Source of the DNA: Trichomonas tenax
Lineage: Eukaryota > Parabasalia > Trichomonadida > Trichomonadidae
Direction: 5' to 3'
Assembly: GCA_023091735.1 (NCBI GenBank)
Contig: JALKBU010000036.1
Location: 1-64,000, forward strand
Length of the DNA: 64,000 nt
Shown here: one piece after another, positions 39,444 through 51,300 of the stretch
Layout of the letters: every line of letters begins with the position of its first letter
Position numbering within the stretch: the stretch's first letter is position 1
Notes under the pieces: model-generated
Seen by the model: the letters and a program-made list of their open reading frames with translations, nothing else
Databases searched by the model: none
What the model was told of the DNA's origin: nothing
Made by a program: the position numbers and the translations under genes

Positions 39444-42400
39444 ATGACTAGGATTGCCAACAACCTAAAAATCCAACAAAAAGAGATTCTTGAGAACTAT
39501 AGGCCCCATCTCAAGAATGGATTTGTGTACTCTTTTCGAGAAAAACCTTTAGAATCGCCAAAAGATTTAAATTCGCTTTTGGAAAAAGCAAAATTAAAGA
39601 ATACCGAAGCGTCAAATAACAAGAAAAAGGAAAAGAAATACCAAACATCAAACAATTATCAACCAAGCTACAATCAAAATTTAAATTATCCACAAAATCA
39701 GAATATTCCACCGCCACCACTTCCACAGTATATTGGAGTAAGAAACAACAATAGTAACAATGTTCAAAATCAAAATAAACTAACAGATTATAATTTTGAA
39801 GATGAAGCCGAAGAAATAGACGAGCCAGAAATACAAAACTCATACAAACCACCTCAGTCTTTGATTAGAAATCATTCTCCCTACCAACAATCACGTAATT
39901 CACCGCCTGGTGAACAACAACAATTCCTTTCATCTTCTGATGACGAAAACATTCCTATACAAGAACAACTACCGACAATAGAGTCATCAGATATTAACTT
40001 AGAAGCAATTTTACACGACTTAAACAAGCAATTAGATCAATTGAATAATCAAATATTTAATATATTAACTAATCATCCAGGCGCTGGATCTCTTGCATCA
40101 TTGAGAAATCAAAGACGAGGAATTTATAATCAAATTGAACAAGTCGAAGAACAGATTCAAATAAAAACCAGCAATTCTCACAGTAAACTTCCACAAACAC
40201 CTCAACTGAAATTACCAACTAATACACCTTACATTGAAACACCAATTCAGCAAAGCAAAAATTTCCTATCTGATTCGCCAGATCTTCAGTCAAAGGATTC
40301 TATCCCAGATTCTCCAATAGATCAAAAACCAATATATGTTCCTGATTCACCATTGATTACAAAATTTAATCCGGGCCCAATAGTTGTTCCTGACTCACCC
40401 ATTATAAAACGAAGTGATAGCAGATCTGCTGATGAAGACACTGAAGAAGCCATTTATATTGGTGATAGCGACGACAATGATGATGGCATCAGATTCATGG
40501 AGAAAGAGAATGATACAATTGATATAAATCCAGCCCTTGAAACACAAATGAACATTATTAATCGCACTGTATTTAAACATGCTCATTTCAGAGGCAAGCA
40601 AAGAGATGCTATAGGTGCAGCTCTTAATGGTGAAGATGTTTTCGTTTTGATGCCAACAGGAGGAGGTAAAAGTTTGTGTTATCAATTGCCAGGATATATG
40701 TCACAAGGAATCACTCTCGTTGTTTCTCCATTAGTTTCCCTTATCCAAGATCAAGTTAGAGGACTCACAGAATTAAACATTAATGCGATGGCATTTGGTG
40801 CTGACACAACACAAGCACAATACAAGGAAATGAGAAGAAACATCAATAATGGTAAGCTTAAGTTTTTATATATGACTCCAGAAAAGATTATGGCAGGATC
40901 AACACTGACAAGCTTCATTCAATCAATGTATGATGAAGGAAGACTTGCTCGTTTCGTTATAGATGAAGCACACTGTGTTAGCCAGTGGGGCCATGATTTC
41001 AGACCGGATTATACACAGCTCGGAAATTTGCGTCATATGTTTCCAAATGTTCCCATTATGGCATTAACAGCAACAGCAACTGATGCAGTTCAATTGGATA
41101 TTAAAGAACAGCTTAACATCCCCAACTGCAGAATCTTCAAATCTTCATTTAACAGACCGAATATTTACTACGAAGTTATAAAGAAAGATGCAGGATGCCG
41201 CGAAACAATGGTCAATTGGATCAAAGGTCATGGATATGAGAATTCTACAGGTATCATTTTCTGCATGTCAACAGCTGATACAGAAAACCTTTCTCAATAC
41301 ATGAACGAAAAAGGTTTCTCATGCGCATTCTATCATGGCAAAATGAACACTTCCGATAGAAAGACAATTCAGCAACAGTGGACTAAAGGAAATATTAAAG
41401 TCATCACAGCAACACTTGCATTTGGAATGGGTATCGACAAACCAGATGTCAGATATGTCATCCACATGACAATGCCGAAAAGTCTCGAAGAATACTACCA
41501 AGAGAGTGGACGCGCTGGCAGAGATGGCAAACAAAGCCACGCACTTCTCCTCTTCTCTATTGGTGACAAAGCGAAGGTCCACAGAATGATCACAATGGCT
41601 GACAACAATGGAGAGATGAAATCGAAGGACAGAATCGAAGTCGAGGATCAATTACTCGGTCACATGGCAGAATACGGTCTTGACAAGATGAATTGTAGAA
41701 GAGTCCTTCTTTTGCGTTACTTCGGTGAGGTGTTCGATGATCAATCCTGTAAGCATACATGTGATAATTGCAGGAAGAAGACAGAAACTTCCGAAAAAGT
41801 TGTTATAGATCTCACAAATCATATGCGAAATATCGCCAGGATTGTCTGGGGAATATATAAGAAGAGGAAGAGAGCTCCATTCGCAACAGGAAATCACATA
41901 GCAGATGTTTACACAGGATCTAAGAATACAAAAGTTATGGGAGCCAAAGATAATGAACTCGAAGAATATGCAATGGGTGCTGAGCTCAAAGGTGTCAAGA
42001 AATCTTACATCCATCAATGCTTACAAGAACTTTTGTCACGCAAAATTATAAAGCTAACTAGCAGATCATCAAAGTATGGAGTGATAGAGTATTACATTCC
42101 AGGTGAATCTTATACACGTGGACTTAACCAAGACATGAAGCCATTTATGCTTTCAGAATATGTTGAGCACGAAGATGATGGACTCACGCCTGAAGAAGTT
42201 GCATTGTTCAACAAACTCAAGGCAGCAAGGAATAAAATATGCCAAGATGATGCAGATAATTTCTTCCCAGTTCCTTGCATTCGCTCTGTTGTTAAGTCAA
42301 AGCCATCCACAGTCGAAGATATTAAGAAATTACGCGTAATGACAAAAGTTAGATTCGAAAAACTTGGCGGCGAGTTCCTCAAAATCCTTACAAATGGACG

Positions 42401-42707
42401 CCTCAGTCTCACGCCCGTTCCAACATCTACTTTTCCACGAGAGCCAGCACCACAACCGCAAGTTCAGGCCCCACCTCCCCCGCACATTCCTCCGCCTCCC
42501 AAGAAAACTAAGGAGAGCTCTCCTAACAAAGGTGGACCAAGTTGGTATGCTCCTTCAAAGCAGTCTACACCATCTTCCGAACCCAATGCATTACCTCAAC
42601 CTGATATGTCGCAAGGCATGTTCATGAGCCATTCAATGTTGCAGCAAATGTTCCAGCAAATGCAACAAATGCAGCAACAGATTAATTGGCTGAGTGGAAA
42701 CAAATAA
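39444..42707 (+). CDS. RecQ DNA helicase, BLM/Sgs1 type (helicase, RQC, HRDC)
   Basis: 1087 residues. The N-terminal 375 are disordered, N/Q/P-rich and then acidic, with four (I/V)PDSP-type repeats (about 274-326) and AIYIGDSDD. The helicase core spans about 375-725: motif 0 FRGKQRDAI, motif I MPTGGGKSLC, motif II DEAHCVSQWGHDFRPDY (RecQ aromatic loop) and motif VI QESGRAGRDG. The RecQ zinc-binding domain reads C-RR-LL-YFGE-C-HTCDNC, followed by a winged helix (VKKSYIHQCLQELLSRKIIK) and an HRDC domain (about 912-985, LTPEEVALFNKLKAARNKIC). A Pro-rich, Gln-rich tail ends it. The presence of HRDC and a long N-terminus places it with BLM/Sgs1/WRN rather than RECQ1 or RECQ5. Expected role: dissolving recombination intermediates with topoisomerase III/Rmi1. 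ATG 39444 is the first in frame. Confidence 0.95.
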   Translation: MTRIANNLKIQQKEILENYRPHLKNGFVYSFREKPLESPKDLNSLLEKAKLKNTEASNNKKKEKKYQTSNNYQPSYNQNLNYPQNQNIPPPPLPQYIGVRNNNSNNVQNQNKLTDYNFEDEAEEIDEPEIQNSYKPPQSLIRNHSPYQQSRNSPPGEQQQFLSSSDDENIPIQEQLPTIESSDINLEAILHDLNKQLDQLNNQIFNILTNHPGAGSLASLRNQRRGIYNQIEQVEEQIQIKTSNSHSKLPQTPQLKLPTNTPYIETPIQQSKNFLSDSPDLQSKDSIPDSPIDQKPIYVPDSPLITKFNPGPIVVPDSPIIKRSDSRSADEDTEEAIYIGDSDDNDDGIRFMEKENDTIDINPALETQMNIINRTVFKHAHFRGKQRDAIGAALNGEDVFVLMPTGGGKSLCYQLPGYMSQGITLVVSPLVSLIQDQVRGLTELNINAMAFGADTTQAQYKEMRRNINNGKLKFLYMTPEKIMAGSTLTSFIQSMYDEGRLARFVIDEAHCVSQWGHDFRPDYTQLGNLRHMFPNVPIMALTATATDAVQLDIKEQLNIPNCRIFKSSFNRPNIYYEVIKKDAGCRETMVNWIKGHGYENSTGIIFCMSTADTENLSQYMNEKGFSCAFYHGKMNTSDRKTIQQQWTKGNIKVITATLAFGMGIDKPDVRYVIHMTMPKSLEEYYQESGRAGRDGKQSHALLLFSIGDKAKVHRMITMADNNGEMKSKDRIEVEDQLLGHMAEYGLDKMNCRRVLLLRYFGEVFDDQSCKHTCDNCRKKTETSEKVVIDLTNHMRNIARIVWGIYKKRKRAPFATGNHIADVYTGSKNTKVMGAKDNELEEYAMGAELKGVKKSYIHQCLQELLSRKIIKLTSRSSKYGVIEYYIPGESYTRGLNQDMKPFMLSEYVEHEDDGLTPEEVALFNKLKAARNKICQDDADNFFPVPCIRSVVKSKPSTVEDIKKLRVMTKVRFEKLGGEFLKILTNGRLSLTPVPTSTFPREPAPQPQVQAPPPPHIPPPPKKTKESSPNKGGPSWYAPSKQSTPSSEPNALPQPDMSQGMFMSHSMLQQMFQQMQQMQQQINWLSGNK

Positions 42708-43116
42708 ATGTTTTACTGTTATTTTTATATGAAAATTAACATGTTATTTTTGAGTTTTCGAAAAAAAACAGCATTACCTATTTCTATTCATTTTTCGCGG
42801 CTATAAAAATCACTTGTTACATCATATATATCCATCTTCTGTTGAGAAATAACCGTGGAAATACAAAGTGTCCCCATATTTGAATGCTTTGTTAGCATTA
42901 AACAAAGAATTAAAAATCAAATGGTTTTACGCCTGAACAGAAAAATTTGACGCTGTAGTGTTTACAACGGCAAATTTCGCAACATATGCAAAGAAATTAA
43001 TTTTCGTGGTGCATGGATAGCACATATAACGGAAATACCAAAAAATGAAGAAAATCGCATAAAAAGTTCCCTTACACAGTTTTTTTAATCGTCAAACGTT
43101 TTTGCGAAAAACAAAA
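42708..43116. other. Gene-free spacer
   Basis: About 410 bp between RecQ and the LisH gene; nothing recognised apart from the TCATAA element at its right edge. Confidence 0.45.
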
Positions 43117-43122
43117 TCATAA
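43117..43122 (+). promoter_or_regulatory. Initiator TCATAA of the LisH-protein gene
   Basis: TCATAA fits the trichomonad Inr and lies about 7 nt upstream of the ATG at 43126. The same arrangement occurs before the coiled-coil gene ending at 20339. Confidence 0.5.
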
Positions 43123-43125
43123 AAA

Positions 43126-43485
43126 ATGGAGTTTCCGAATGATAACAGTGTTTCACAGGCCATCCTCGACCAGGCGAAGGCTCAGGCAGAGGAGCAGGCA
43201 CGAAGCAAGTCACAAATAACAATGCCAGTCGAAATTGCTGGAATAGAAAAAGAAGGAAACGCGCAAACAGAGTATTTATTAATTCAGGAATATCTGCAGT
43301 CGATAGGATTAGTCACAGCGCCAGAAGTGCTTCGTTTTGAGTCTCTTCACCCAACAATTAAAGAGGATCGTAGAACATTAGCTCAGCGCCTCAAATTAAG
43401 AAGCTACGATAAAACACCATTACTCGTTCAGCTCATTGCACAACGTCTTGAGCAGTTAGAACGCCAAGACAAAGGAGAGCAATGA
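43126..43485 (+). CDS. LisH-domain protein, FOR20/FOP-like
   Basis: 119 residues. A hydrophilic N-terminus (1-48) precedes a LisH-type helix pair, TEYLLIQEYLQSIGLVTAPE followed by VLRFES (about 48-75). Then comes a segment with D-RTLAQRLKL and TPLLVQLIAQRLEQL. The order LisH, (D)R-x-L-x-x-x-L-x-L and TPLL-x-L-I resembles the FOP/FOR20/TON1 dimerisation domain found at centrosomes and basal bodies. In that family the module dimerises and anchors proteins at microtubule-organising centres. The FOR20 link is an inference from pattern; a generic LisH protein is the alternative. The small size fits FOR20 (about 170) only loosely. No signal peptide or membrane segment. Confidence 0.6.
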   Translation: MEFPNDNSVSQAILDQAKAQAEEQARSKSQITMPVEIAGIEKEGNAQTEYLLIQEYLQSIGLVTAPEVLRFESLHPTIKEDRRTLAQRLKLRSYDKTPLLVQLIAQRLEQLERQDKGEQ

Positions 43486-44297
43486 AGTTTGCAAAAAAAT
43501 ATAATATCGGCTAAAGATTATTCTGTATTACAAGCCTTTTTTAACCATGCGCACCACTCTGGTGTAATTAGAGCCGGATATGGATTTAAATTCTAATAAA
43601 ACTTTATTTTCTGATTTTATTTTGAAATTTAACGCTTACAACCGCTTTTCAACGAAACATATGACCTTTGGTTTGAAGCCTTTTCGTTACTTTGATCATT
43701 TTATCCTTTTGTTTCATGAAAATATTTCCTCCAAAATGAAACAATCATAATGAAGCATTGATATTTGCAAAAATGATTTTTATTGCCATAAATTTTATAT
43801 TTCTTCATCCTTTGTTTATGTTTTCGAACAATATTCAATTTCAATGTAATAAATTTGAATTATTATCATTGAGCATCTAAGTAATCTACACACTACTGAA
43901 GCTTTATACAACCATAGCTCTAAAAGAACTCAAAACAAATTTTAATTTTCAATATTTATGGATTTGAAGCTCTGTTTAATTGTAACAAGACTTTAATAGT
44001 AAAATGATGAATATTGGTAATGTTCATTTTGATATAATTTTAGACATATATTTTGAATCTAATAATTTAATCGATAATGTATATAACTAACAATAAATCT
44101 AAATTTTAATCAAAGATTTTATTATAGTAATATGATATATAATGGGCATTTCTTTAAAATTTTATTCCGAAAATTAAATTTATTGATTTTTTGGGAATAT
44201 AATTTGTGAAATGGTGATTATAGTATATAGAGATACCAAAAATTTGATCAAAATCGAAAATCTATAAATTTTAAAGTACATTTTGAAAAAAATAAAA
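43486..44297. other. Gene-free spacer
   Basis: About 810 bp of AT-rich DNA with no gene, RNA or strong repeat recognised. Confidence 0.45.
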
Positions 44298-45281
44298 ATG
44301 AGTGAAGATGTCGACGCAGAGAAAGCTTTGAAAAATTTTATACAGTATGGGCAGTTCCCTTTGGCCCATATATTCGAACGAGTTGTTCGTGTTTGCTTTA
44401 AGAAGAAGATTTTATGTGTTTTGGATGGAGATTACGATAAAGCTTCACTTTGTGATATAACAATATCAAAACTTTCTCAATTACTCGCTGATAACCAACT
44501 TGGCTATAAAATAGACGAAATAAAAGCAAAAGATGAGCAAAGAATCGAAGAACTACAGGAAAGAATAAATATAACAAACGAAATGTACCAGAAACGCATC
44601 AACAGCATCGAAAAAGACTATAAAAACAGAGTAGAATCATTACTTGACCGTCAAGAAAAAGAACAAGATTATTTGGAAGAGAAATGGAACAGTCCACTCA
44701 ACTATGCCAAATACTCAAAGCCTTCAAACAGTCTTTTGCAGCTGAGATATATAGAAAGGAAGCAAGCAATCTTTAAAGATTACGAAGATGCGCGAAAAAC
44801 TAAAATTGAAGCAGATAGACTTCAAAAAATTGAGGAGGAAGCTGCACATGAACTAATGCAGAGTAACATGAACAAAGCATATCAAAAACTTGTTATTAGA
44901 CAAGATAATGATGTGAAAAAATTGAACGCTTTGGGAAGAAAAGCTATAAATGATATAAAGAGACAGCTGGAGTACGAGATAGAATGCATACAAAAGGCCA
45001 TTAAAAATATACAAAGGAAAGATGGAAAAACAATCAATAAAAGAATGCATTCTTTGTCACCACATTTAATGAACACAAATCAGACGTTTAATGCAGCCAA
45101 TGGTGAAGAAAGTGATGAATTCAGCTTCTTGTCACCAAGGACTGCTTCTCTATATAGTATATTTAGAGATGCTGACCCAAATGAACTTAATGTTCAGCCT
45201 CCAACGCTCGAAAGATTGGACGAGATAATAAATGATGAAATGAATAAGCCGCTGAAGATTATACCACGGAAATTAAAATAA
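44298..45281 (+). CDS. Coiled-coil protein, family not recognised
   Basis: 327 residues from the ATG at 44298 (an in-frame TTG five codons earlier opens the frame). An N-terminal globular part (about 1-75) contains QYGQFPLAHIFERVVRVCFK and LDGDYDKASLCDITISKLSQ. A long coiled coil follows (about 80-240, rich in E, K, Q and R) with a small break at WNSPLNYAKYSKPSNSLLQL. The C-terminus is polar with SP sites (HSLSPH, FLSPRT). The order globular domain, long helix, disordered tail suggests a cytoskeletal or scaffold protein. It is convergent with the dynein-like gene (61 bp between stops). No known family named. Confidence 0.82.
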   Translation: MSEDVDAEKALKNFIQYGQFPLAHIFERVVRVCFKKKILCVLDGDYDKASLCDITISKLSQLLADNQLGYKIDEIKAKDEQRIEELQERINITNEMYQKRINSIEKDYKNRVESLLDRQEKEQDYLEEKWNSPLNYAKYSKPSNSLLQLRYIERKQAIFKDYEDARKTKIEADRLQKIEEEAAHELMQSNMNKAYQKLVIRQDNDVKKLNALGRKAINDIKRQLEYEIECIQKAIKNIQRKDGKTINKRMHSLSPHLMNTNQTFNAANGEESDEFSFLSPRTASLYSIFRDADPNELNVQPPTLERLDEIINDEMNKPLKIIPRKLK

Positions 45282-45342
45282 ATATTATGTTTGTATCTTT
45301 TTAAAACAAAATAAAATCATAAACAAAATAATATATAAAACA

Positions 45343-48300
45343 TTAATCAAGTGAAATGACTGTTGAGAATCCAACAATCTGTGGTGAAATCTTTATGTTT
45401 GTGTTCGCGTGAATGAATAGTTTCGTTCCAGGTTTGCATTGTTTGTTGTAATAGTTCTGTAGGAATTTGCTTAAATCAGAAAGTTTGTCGAGATTGTCTG
45501 TGAATAAAGAAATAACAACAACTTCGGCGTTGCCTATTTTTTCTTGGACTTTAGAAAGCTCTGTGCTTGTATTTGTTTCATCTGTAATGAAGAAGAAATT
45601 GGAGCACGATATCTTGAGGGAAGTGAAAAATGAAGCCGACGTTGCAAGATTTTCGCAATGTGCGAGAGCAACGTTTGACCATGAAACTGTTTGCGAAGGA
45701 TCTAACGATGTGATTCCTTTAAACTCAGCGAATTTGTTTCTGTGTTTCTTTGCCATCGTCGATGCCATACATGAAGTAAAGTGAGCAAGAACATCCGATT
45801 GTTTGTCCCAATGCGACAAAATTTCATCAACTTTGTGCAGCGGGAAGATATATAATGGAACAATCTTTGTTGCAGATTGTAATTTGCCGCAGAGATCAAC
45901 GATCTTTGCTGCTTTCTCTCTGACCCATGGTTGGCTGTCGAGTGCATGCTCCCCAATAACTTTAGCGTCTCTAACAGCTGTTTCTGCATTTATTAATAAC
46001 TCTGCTTGCAATTCTGGATCTCTCAATAAATCTGCGCGCGTTGAGTGAATTTCCTTGATTTGGGTGTAGAGGCTTTGCAGAGATAAGAAGAGGTTTTCGC
46101 GCTGTTGAATAACACTGATTTCAGTGCTCTTAAGTCGTTCTGCGAGTTCAAGAATAGAACTATCGTTTGCTAATATTGATTCAACGTGGGCTTTCTCCAT
46201 ATCGAGTTCCGCAATGAAACTCATCATTGGCGGCATCCAAAGAGGCGGTCTATCAACAATGAGAATGGCTTTGAAGTCGTGATCGATCGATATGTTGCAG
46301 TTTCCGAGAAGAGCTGAAGTAACAGCGCTATTTGCAACAGCACAGAAGAACTGCGAATCAACAAGTCTGTCTGCATGTTTGATAACAATAACTGAACCTT
46401 CTTCTGCTGCTTTCATAATCTTTCTTTCCATATCTTCAGCATTCATTTCTGTATAAAGAATCGTGAGATGAGAGATGCATTCGGCTGGTTTTCCGGTCTT
46501 CATTCCTGTAACAACTTCAGCAACACCATATGGATCGTAAACAGAAATAATTCTATCGCCAGAAAGGATTGCCGTGCAAATTGGATCTTGAGTGTTAATG
46601 ATTGTCTTAACATCAACGAAGAACTTTGAATCATAAAAGTTGGAAGACATCATTTCGTTGAAATCATTGTCAACTTTAACTAACGCTGCTGGATCAAAGA
46701 GAGGCCTAAGAACTTGCTCGTAAACTGTCTTCAGAACGAAATTCTCGGAGTTCTTTCCTGTCTCTCTTTCGCCAACACGGAACTGCTGCAATGACTCTTT
46801 CAAGTCCGGGAATATTCTCACAAGTTTCTTTGATATTGAAGCAAATAATGTGATATTCTCCAGTAATCTTTCTTCGTTATTAATTTTATCAGTGAGATCA
46901 TGGAGAGATTTGTTAAGCAATTCTTCATCTTCTTTAGCTTTCTTGAGCCTTTCTTTGAGATTTTCAATGACTTCTTCTTTACGGCTTTTCTGGATCAACA
47001 ATTCAGACATCTTTGGAACAACGTTTGGATTGAAATGAGTTCTCTTTGTATGAACATGAATTGCTTTGAGCCACAATGCAAAGTTGTAACATGGAGAGTT
47101 CGTGGAGAAGTTATTTTCATCGACTTTCTGCATCGCTACATCGAACTTCTCGATGTTATCCTTAGGAACATCGTTTGGATTAAAGATTGCAATTGCATTT
47201 GGTATTCTTCCTGATTTGAGGATACCACGAGCTTCTGGCCAGAAACCATCATTGCTTCTTGGAGAGAGACCGATAAGTGTGCAATAAGCGGCAAATAAAT
47301 TCTGAATATTTTCAGGTGGAGATTGCTGCATAAATAATTTGTATTGTTCATCAGTATTGAATGATTTTTGTGCCTTTCTTTGTGCTTTCTTATAAGCATC
47401 AATTGTCTTTGAACTATCCTTTTCCATGTAACTAACCAATTGGTTGTTGTTATCACAAATTGTTTGATACTCAGCTTCCGCTTTAGCAAGTTCGCCTGTA
47501 AAGTTTGCGACAACTGTGTGCGCATTTTGTACAGCAACCTCAGCAGATTTCTTCATTGTTGTGTCAATCCTGATTTGTTCTTTGAGGCATTGAATTCTTC
47601 CTTCAAAGTCCTTTAATGCACTTTCTATAGATTCGATAACTGTCATAACTTCATTCAAGAATGTGTGACGCTGTTCAATGAATGATTTCAGTTTCTCTGT
47701 CAAGAATTTATGGCACAAATTAACGCGAGGGAACTGAGCAATGACGGGAACCAATGCGCTGATGTTATGTGCAGAAACAACCTTCAGAAGTTTGTTGATT
47801 CTTTGATCTGTTGTCTCTGTCAAAGTATTGTGCTTATCCCAGATCTGGAAATGTCCATGACAGAAGTAAGGAATCTCTTCCAAAGACTGAACACTGAATA
47901 TGAAATGCGTATTGATAAACATATTAAACTTATAGTGATTGAAATCATCTTGCATGATATTCATCTTTGATTTATCAGTTTCTATTGCTCTTGCGAGGTT
48001 GGAGTATGGGAATGCGTTTCCTAATGGACTTTCAGGAAGATATTGATCATTGTTCTTGATGAGATTCAAATAATTGTACTGATTGCTCTTGAGTCCGAAT
48101 GCAATCAAGTTGACAAGTGCTGGATCTGGTTTCCTGCAATAGACGACAGTCAATTGGTTAGAAACGATTGAATCGTGAATCAATGATGGAATCTGCTGCT
48201 GAGAGTTATAAACAATGAACTTCGCTGAAAGTGCAGAACTCATGAATTTCGTGATTGTTTCATAATCAACAATTAAGTCGTTAACAACAATTGCACTTGT

Positions 48301-51300
48301 TCTTGGCATAAAGAATATGTTGAGTAAGAACTCACAGTAATTGAACATAACTGGGCTTGTTGCGAGTTTATAATTGAACATACAAAGAGATGGAATCAAA
48401 GAGCGTTCAAATTGATCTTGGATATTTGCAGTGACATATCTAAACGTCTTTGTACCTGTTTGTTGAACATTTACCATATCGTAGACAAAGTTCTTCGAAG
48501 GTACTCTCATTTCAACATGAGGAGCAATGTCAAGCAATCTCTGGAACCAAAAGTCTTGAATATTGGTATTTCTGTTGAATTCAAGCATCGAGATTGATCT
48601 TATAACAGTGAAGAAATACCTTAAAAAGTCAGGTCCGGACTTCTTAATAGTGTAAATCAACTCAACAATATTTCTTGACATCATTTGCATGGTTTGCTGG
48701 ATATAAGGCTGTGGAGTGTTGTTTGCAATTAATATTCTCATCATTGTCTCCATTGCAATAAACTTCAGGCATTCGTCGGTGTATGGCTGTATTCTGTATG
48801 GGAAGCAGCAAGTGATGATTGGATATGAAGCATCCTCTAACACCAATATGAAGTAGATCTTTGAGAAGGAGATAACTTCATTATTAATGATTGCACAGCC
48901 TGTTTTAATCATGCTTAATATTGTTCCATATAATTCTCCTTCTGGTTTCATTGGATCAGCAACAACGATTATGTTTGAAGCAACCTTTGGTTCAACAATG
49001 CCATCAACACTGGTGGTGCAGAAACTCATTAGAACTTGCAAAAATGATTCTGGAGTAGTATTGTATCCATCGATTCGAATAACTTGATATTCTGGACGCA
49101 GGAAGTACTGGGATTCAACATAATCGATGATTGTGGTTTTTCCTGATGCTAGAGGACCAATAATTGCGATGTGGTTTCCGGACTGTATGATTTTTGGAAT
49201 AATCTCAATTCCATGGACGAACTGAGGAGTTGGAATGTTAGTAAGTGAGATCGGTCCATTGACGGCTTTATTATATTGTGTATGAAGACTGTTATCGAAT
49301 TGGTAAATCCTCGTATTATTGTAAACATTAGCGAGCGTAAACTGGTCTTGAGATCTTGATGTTGATAAATCATAAAATGGAGTTGTATGCGAGAAATTGG
49401 GTATCTTTGATAATATGAAAGTTGAATATTCTTTCCAGTTTTCTTCTTTAACAAAACTGTATGAATTCGACCAATACGCACAATAAGCGATTAAGTTATT
49501 AATGGCAGCGTGTTTTTGTGGTGGAAGTTTAGACAAAAATGTTGAAAATAGACTGAAGAAAATTGCGATTTGGATATTCGATTGAATTAAGCTTGAGACA
49601 AAATCTTTGATATATTCCGCGTTCTCTGTATCCATTGTGAAGTTTGCATTTGCGAGCCAATATGATAATAGCTCTCCTGATCTCACCAAAGGTGTGTTGA
49701 ATGAAATAATTGGTATTGCAATTAATTCTGTTGTTGCCATCGGTGTCATAACTTCGAAAATCAAAGTTGCATTCTCTGTAATCTTCAATAAACTTTGCTG
49801 TCCTTCGCATAATGAAGAGCCGAAAGCAAGTGCGGAAACATGAGAAAGGAATGCACGATCAAAGATTGTTGTAACATGGAATATTGTTTTCTGTGAGTCA
49901 AGTCTTGTAAATGTTTCATTGATGACTTTAACCCAATTTGGAGATGAAATTGCAACTGCTGTATATTTGACTCCCATTGCTTTGGCTGCAGCCATAATAC
50001 ATGTTGAAGTGCCAGAATATTGTTGGCCTTTGACAAGAATCATCTTCTTTCCTTGCTGAAGAGCTTTCATGATCTTGTGGACACCATTTAAGAAGTCTGT
50101 TGTTGAGATTAAAGACTTGATAACTGGGATGAAAACATTTTCATCAATTCCATCGGATTCATCGATAGTATCTTTAACCAAATCATAAACATTTGGAGGT
50201 AGAATTGGCGAAAAGTCTGCAATGAAGTTCAAATCGAAAGCGACTTTTTCTTGATGCATCTGATCTTCGATATACTTAAGAATTGAGTATGGATGGACAT
50301 AATTTGTAAGTGTTGTAGCAGCAAAATTAATTGCTTCTGGCTGATAAGGATATAACGACTGCCCAGCCATTAAAACGTGTTGTTTGAATGCATCGCTTGA
50401 AATAGTGAATAATACTTTTCCGACAGATAATATTGGTAATATATCTTGTGTTGTAACAGTCAAGAAGAAAGGTTCTTTGACGAGCATTGCTAACTGGAAC
50501 ATTTGCTCATTTGTGAGCATTTCTGTGTCTGTGAAACATGTCCATATATTGATAGAATTCAACATTCTGATGATTGAAGATAATCTGCTAATAGTCGATG
50601 TCATTGTTGCATGAATGATTGAGCAATATCTTCCGCAGATGTAACTGAACTGCTGGCATATCAATGAAGATGTAGAGTACATTTCAGAAGCAATAAGAAG
50701 TGGATCTGATTGACGATTAGACAAAAGATCAGCAATAATCGCAAGTGAAATCTTAGTGAATATAATTGAATTTGCTTGTGAAATCTGGAACATGTATTCG
50801 ATTGATTTGCCTCCAAACTCTATCATAACTTTTCCATCTTCTTGGACCTTTGCTTGAGGATAAATCACTCCTTCTGCTGTTAAACTTGCTTTGAGAGTTT
50901 CGAGAGTCTTTCGTTTTTCAAACATCATCAATGATGTGTCGATATCATAATTAGGATCGCAGAGTTGCCTTAGGATTAAAAGTTGAACAGGTACCTTAGA
51001 GGCGTCAGCATTATCCTTGTAATATTTCATAAATACAGCTTTCATTGAAGCTGTGATTTCAGTTTCTAATTTTGGAATGAGTGACAAAACATCTCCTTTT
51101 GTACTGATACCATTTATCAGCTCAAGTTCATCATCGAGATTCAATTTAAGTTTTGTGATCTTATTTTTGTCGCATATTATTTCTTGAATTCCTGGGAATA
51201 TTGTTGGTATAATCTCAAGTTTTGTTGCTAAGTCATCAGAAAACACGTGAATGATCTTTGAATCTGGTACGAGAAGTAATCTTGGAATTTTCTCTCTGAA

